A stretch of 5,778 bases of DNA, from contig CAMLKC010000062.1 in the NCBI GenBank assembly GCA_946480595.1, forward strand, positions 1-5,778, read 5' to 3'. Of this stretch, positions 4,746 through 5,778 are shown one piece after another (position 1 is the stretch's first letter; each line of letters begins with the position of its first letter). The translations under genes and the position numbers were made by a program. The notes below the pieces were generated by a model. That model was given only the letters and a program-made list of their open reading frames with translations. It ran no database searches and was not told where the DNA came from. The stretch comes from an uncultured Candidatus Saccharibacteria bacterium (GTDB lineage Bacteria; Patescibacteria; Saccharimonadia; Saccharimonadales; CAMLKC01).

Positions 4746-5302
4746 AGAGTGACTTTTGTCGACGGAAACTCCTCGTCAACAAATGACTGTACGAACTGTT
4801 TGGCGTGGTCGTATAGAGCAGGCAGCTGCTCCGCCTCTTCCTGGGTAAACTTAGCCAGGACAAAGTCGGCGTCCGAAATACGGTCGCGCAGGTCATTGTA
4901 GATACCTACCCTGATACGGCCGTACTGTTCGCCCAGGTGCGCGTTTAGCGACTTGATGCCGTTATTGCCCGCATCGCTCCCCGTAGGCCGCGTGCGGATG
5001 GTGCCAAAAGGCAATGCCAGGTCGTCGTGGATGACCAAAAGGTCACTGGCGGGGTTTACTTTGTAAAAATCTACCAACGCGCGGGCGGACTGGCCGGTTT
5101 CGTTATAGTAAGTTGTCGGTTTGACGAGCAGGATTTTCTCGCCGCCTATACTTGTCTCGGCGATGTCGGCATGAAACTTGGACTTGCCGGTGAACGCAGC
5201 CCCCTGCTCTTTTGCAAACAGGTCAATCAAATGAAAGCCGACGTTGTGGCGGGTCAGTGTAAATTCAGTACCGGGGTTACCTTGGGCGAAGATGATTTTC
5301 AT
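4742..5302 (-). CDS. pth: Peptidyl-tRNA hydrolase
   Basis: Pth cleaves the ester bond of peptidyl-tRNA released from stalled ribosomes, recycling tRNA in the cytoplasm. The 186-residue protein has normal bacterial length. Key residues by comparison with the E. coli enzyme are Asn9 in AQGNPG, the catalytic His19 in TRHNVGFH, Asn67 in KPTTYYNETGQ, Asp93 in VIHDDLALPFG, and Asn114 in GSDAGNNGIKSL. Two motif positions differ from the common form: YYN rather than FMN, and GNNG rather than GHNG. Both keep the key asparagines, so activity is expected. The ATG at 5302 follows a GGAGG Shine-Dalgarno sequence (5311-5307) by four bases. Only 15 bases separate it from the der stop, which implies co-transcription with der. 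The 3' end faces a plus-strand candidate RNA across a large hairpin. Confidence 0.96.
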   Translation of the reverse strand: MKIIFAQGNPGTEFTLTRHNVGFHLIDLFAKEQGAAFTGKSKFHADIAETSIGGEKILLVKPTTYYNETGQSARALVDFYKVNPASDLLVIHDDLALPFGTIRTRPTGSDAGNNGIKSLNAHLGEQYGRIRVGIYNDLRDRISDADFVLAKFTQEEAEQLPALYDHAKQFVQSFVDEEFPSTKVTL

Positions 5303-5317
5303 AGTGCCTCCGGGTGC

Positions 5318-5778
5318 CTATTCTCCCTGTTTTTCGGCTTCTTTTTCTTGCTTGTATTTTTTAGTGACTGGCGCTTTGCCTTGTGCGATACGTTCTTTGT
5401 TGGCTTTGATCTGCTTTTCGTCGCGGAAGCTGAGTTTTAACGGCGTGCCGGCGTAGTTGTAGGTTTCGCGGATAAGGCGCTCGAGGTAGCGCTTGTAGCT
5501 CCAATGGACGAACTTGAGGTTAGAGCCGTAAATAACGAACCATGGCGGCATCGTATCGGTCTGGACGATATAGCGGAGTTTCGGGTGGGTGTTCTTGAGG
5601 CCTGCCGGCGGGTGCTTTTGGACGGCTTTTTGCAAGAGGTCGTTTAGTACGCGGGTCTTGGTCGCCTGCTTGCGGCGGGCATCGATGTCGAGCGCTAGGT
5701 CAAACAGCTTGGTAACGTTCTGTCCAGTGACAGAAGACGTGAAAATGAGCGGTGCCCAAGGAGTAAAGTCGAACGTGC
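5318..5778 (-). CDS. der: Ribosome-associated GTPase Der (EngA), C-terminal part only
   Basis: The last 152 codons of der are visible; the tandem GTPase domains mostly lie beyond base 5778. Der is a two-GTPase-domain protein needed for assembly of the 50S ribosomal subunit. The visible part starts at the end of the second G domain, with APLIFTSSVTGQNV, the G5-like segment usually seen as FxSAxxGxxV. It then shows the KH-like C-terminal domain: LLQKAVQKHPP, LRYIVQTDTMPPWFVIYG, HWSYKRYLERLIRE and GTPLKLSFRDEKQ, all in the order of the E. coli protein. After this comes a charged tail of about 30 residues rich in Lys, Glu and Gln (ending KQEKEAEKQGE), longer than in the E. coli protein. The gene ends with TAG, followed 15 bases later by pth. 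No promoter for the unit is inside the window. Confidence 0.95.
   Translation of the reverse strand, partial: TFDFTPWAPLIFTSSVTGQNVTKLFDLALDIDARRKQATKTRVLNDLLQKAVQKHPPAGLKNTHPKLRYIVQTDTMPPWFVIYGSNLKFVHWSYKRYLERLIRETYNYAGTPLKLSFRDEKQIKANKERIAQGKAPVTKKYKQEKEAEKQGE

Noticed and set aside
4486..4896. 136-codon minus-strand frame overlapping the end of pth
   Set aside because: It overlaps pth in another frame on the same strand, with no start signal and no family resemblance.
1..5778. CRISPR array, insertion sequence or transposase
   Set aside because: No regularly spaced repeats, no transposase motifs and no paired terminal repeats with target duplications were seen, including around the two GC-rich genes.

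Overview
This window most likely comes from a member of the Patescibacteria (Candidate Phyla Radiation), probably close to Candidatus Saccharibacteria. That is an inference from the form of the TopA, DprA, Pth and Der proteins, the compact layout, and use of the standard code (dprA ends in TGA, topA in TAG). No rRNA or other decisive marker is present.

All supportable protein genes lie on the minus strand. In transcription order they are: the 3' end of der (EngA GTPase, 5778-5318, 5' end outside the window); pth (peptidyl-tRNA hydrolase, 5302-4742), 15 bases after der and probably co-transcribed; a long intergenic region (4741-4161) without a credible protein gene; dprA (DNA-processing protein, 4160-3303); a small GC-rich gene of unknown function (70 aa, 3212-3000) with its own promoter, strong ribosome binding site and terminator; topA (DNA topoisomerase I, 2834-540) with its own promoter; and a GC-rich gene of likely DUF218/YdcF type (start 426) that runs out of the window at base 1.

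The 580-base gap between pth and dprA is the most interesting part. It carries two candidate transcription units on the plus strand, opposite to every protein gene. RNA 1 (about 4216-4463) has a strong sigma70-type promoter with an extended -10, a series of well-paired helices, no credible reading frame and a strong intrinsic terminator. RNA 2 (about 4544-4745) has a second promoter-like sequence, several helices and a large terminal hairpin. I could not match either to tmRNA, RNase P RNA, SRP RNA, 6S RNA or a riboswitch I know. The RNA 1 promoter overlaps a weaker candidate dprA promoter head-on, around an inverted repeat.

The second oddity is the pair of GC-rich accessory genes on either side of topA. 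Both start with GTG behind a strong Shine-Dalgarno sequence, both have a leader of about 55 bases from an AT-rich promoter placed just after (or overlapping) the stop of a housekeeping gene, and both have strongly G/C-biased third codon positions unlike their neighbours. In the DUF218-like gene the bias collapses abruptly at base 60, within the open reading frame.

The housekeeping genes cover translation quality control and ribosome assembly (pth, der), DNA uptake and recombination (dprA) and DNA topology (topA). Nothing in the sequence ties them to one pathway.
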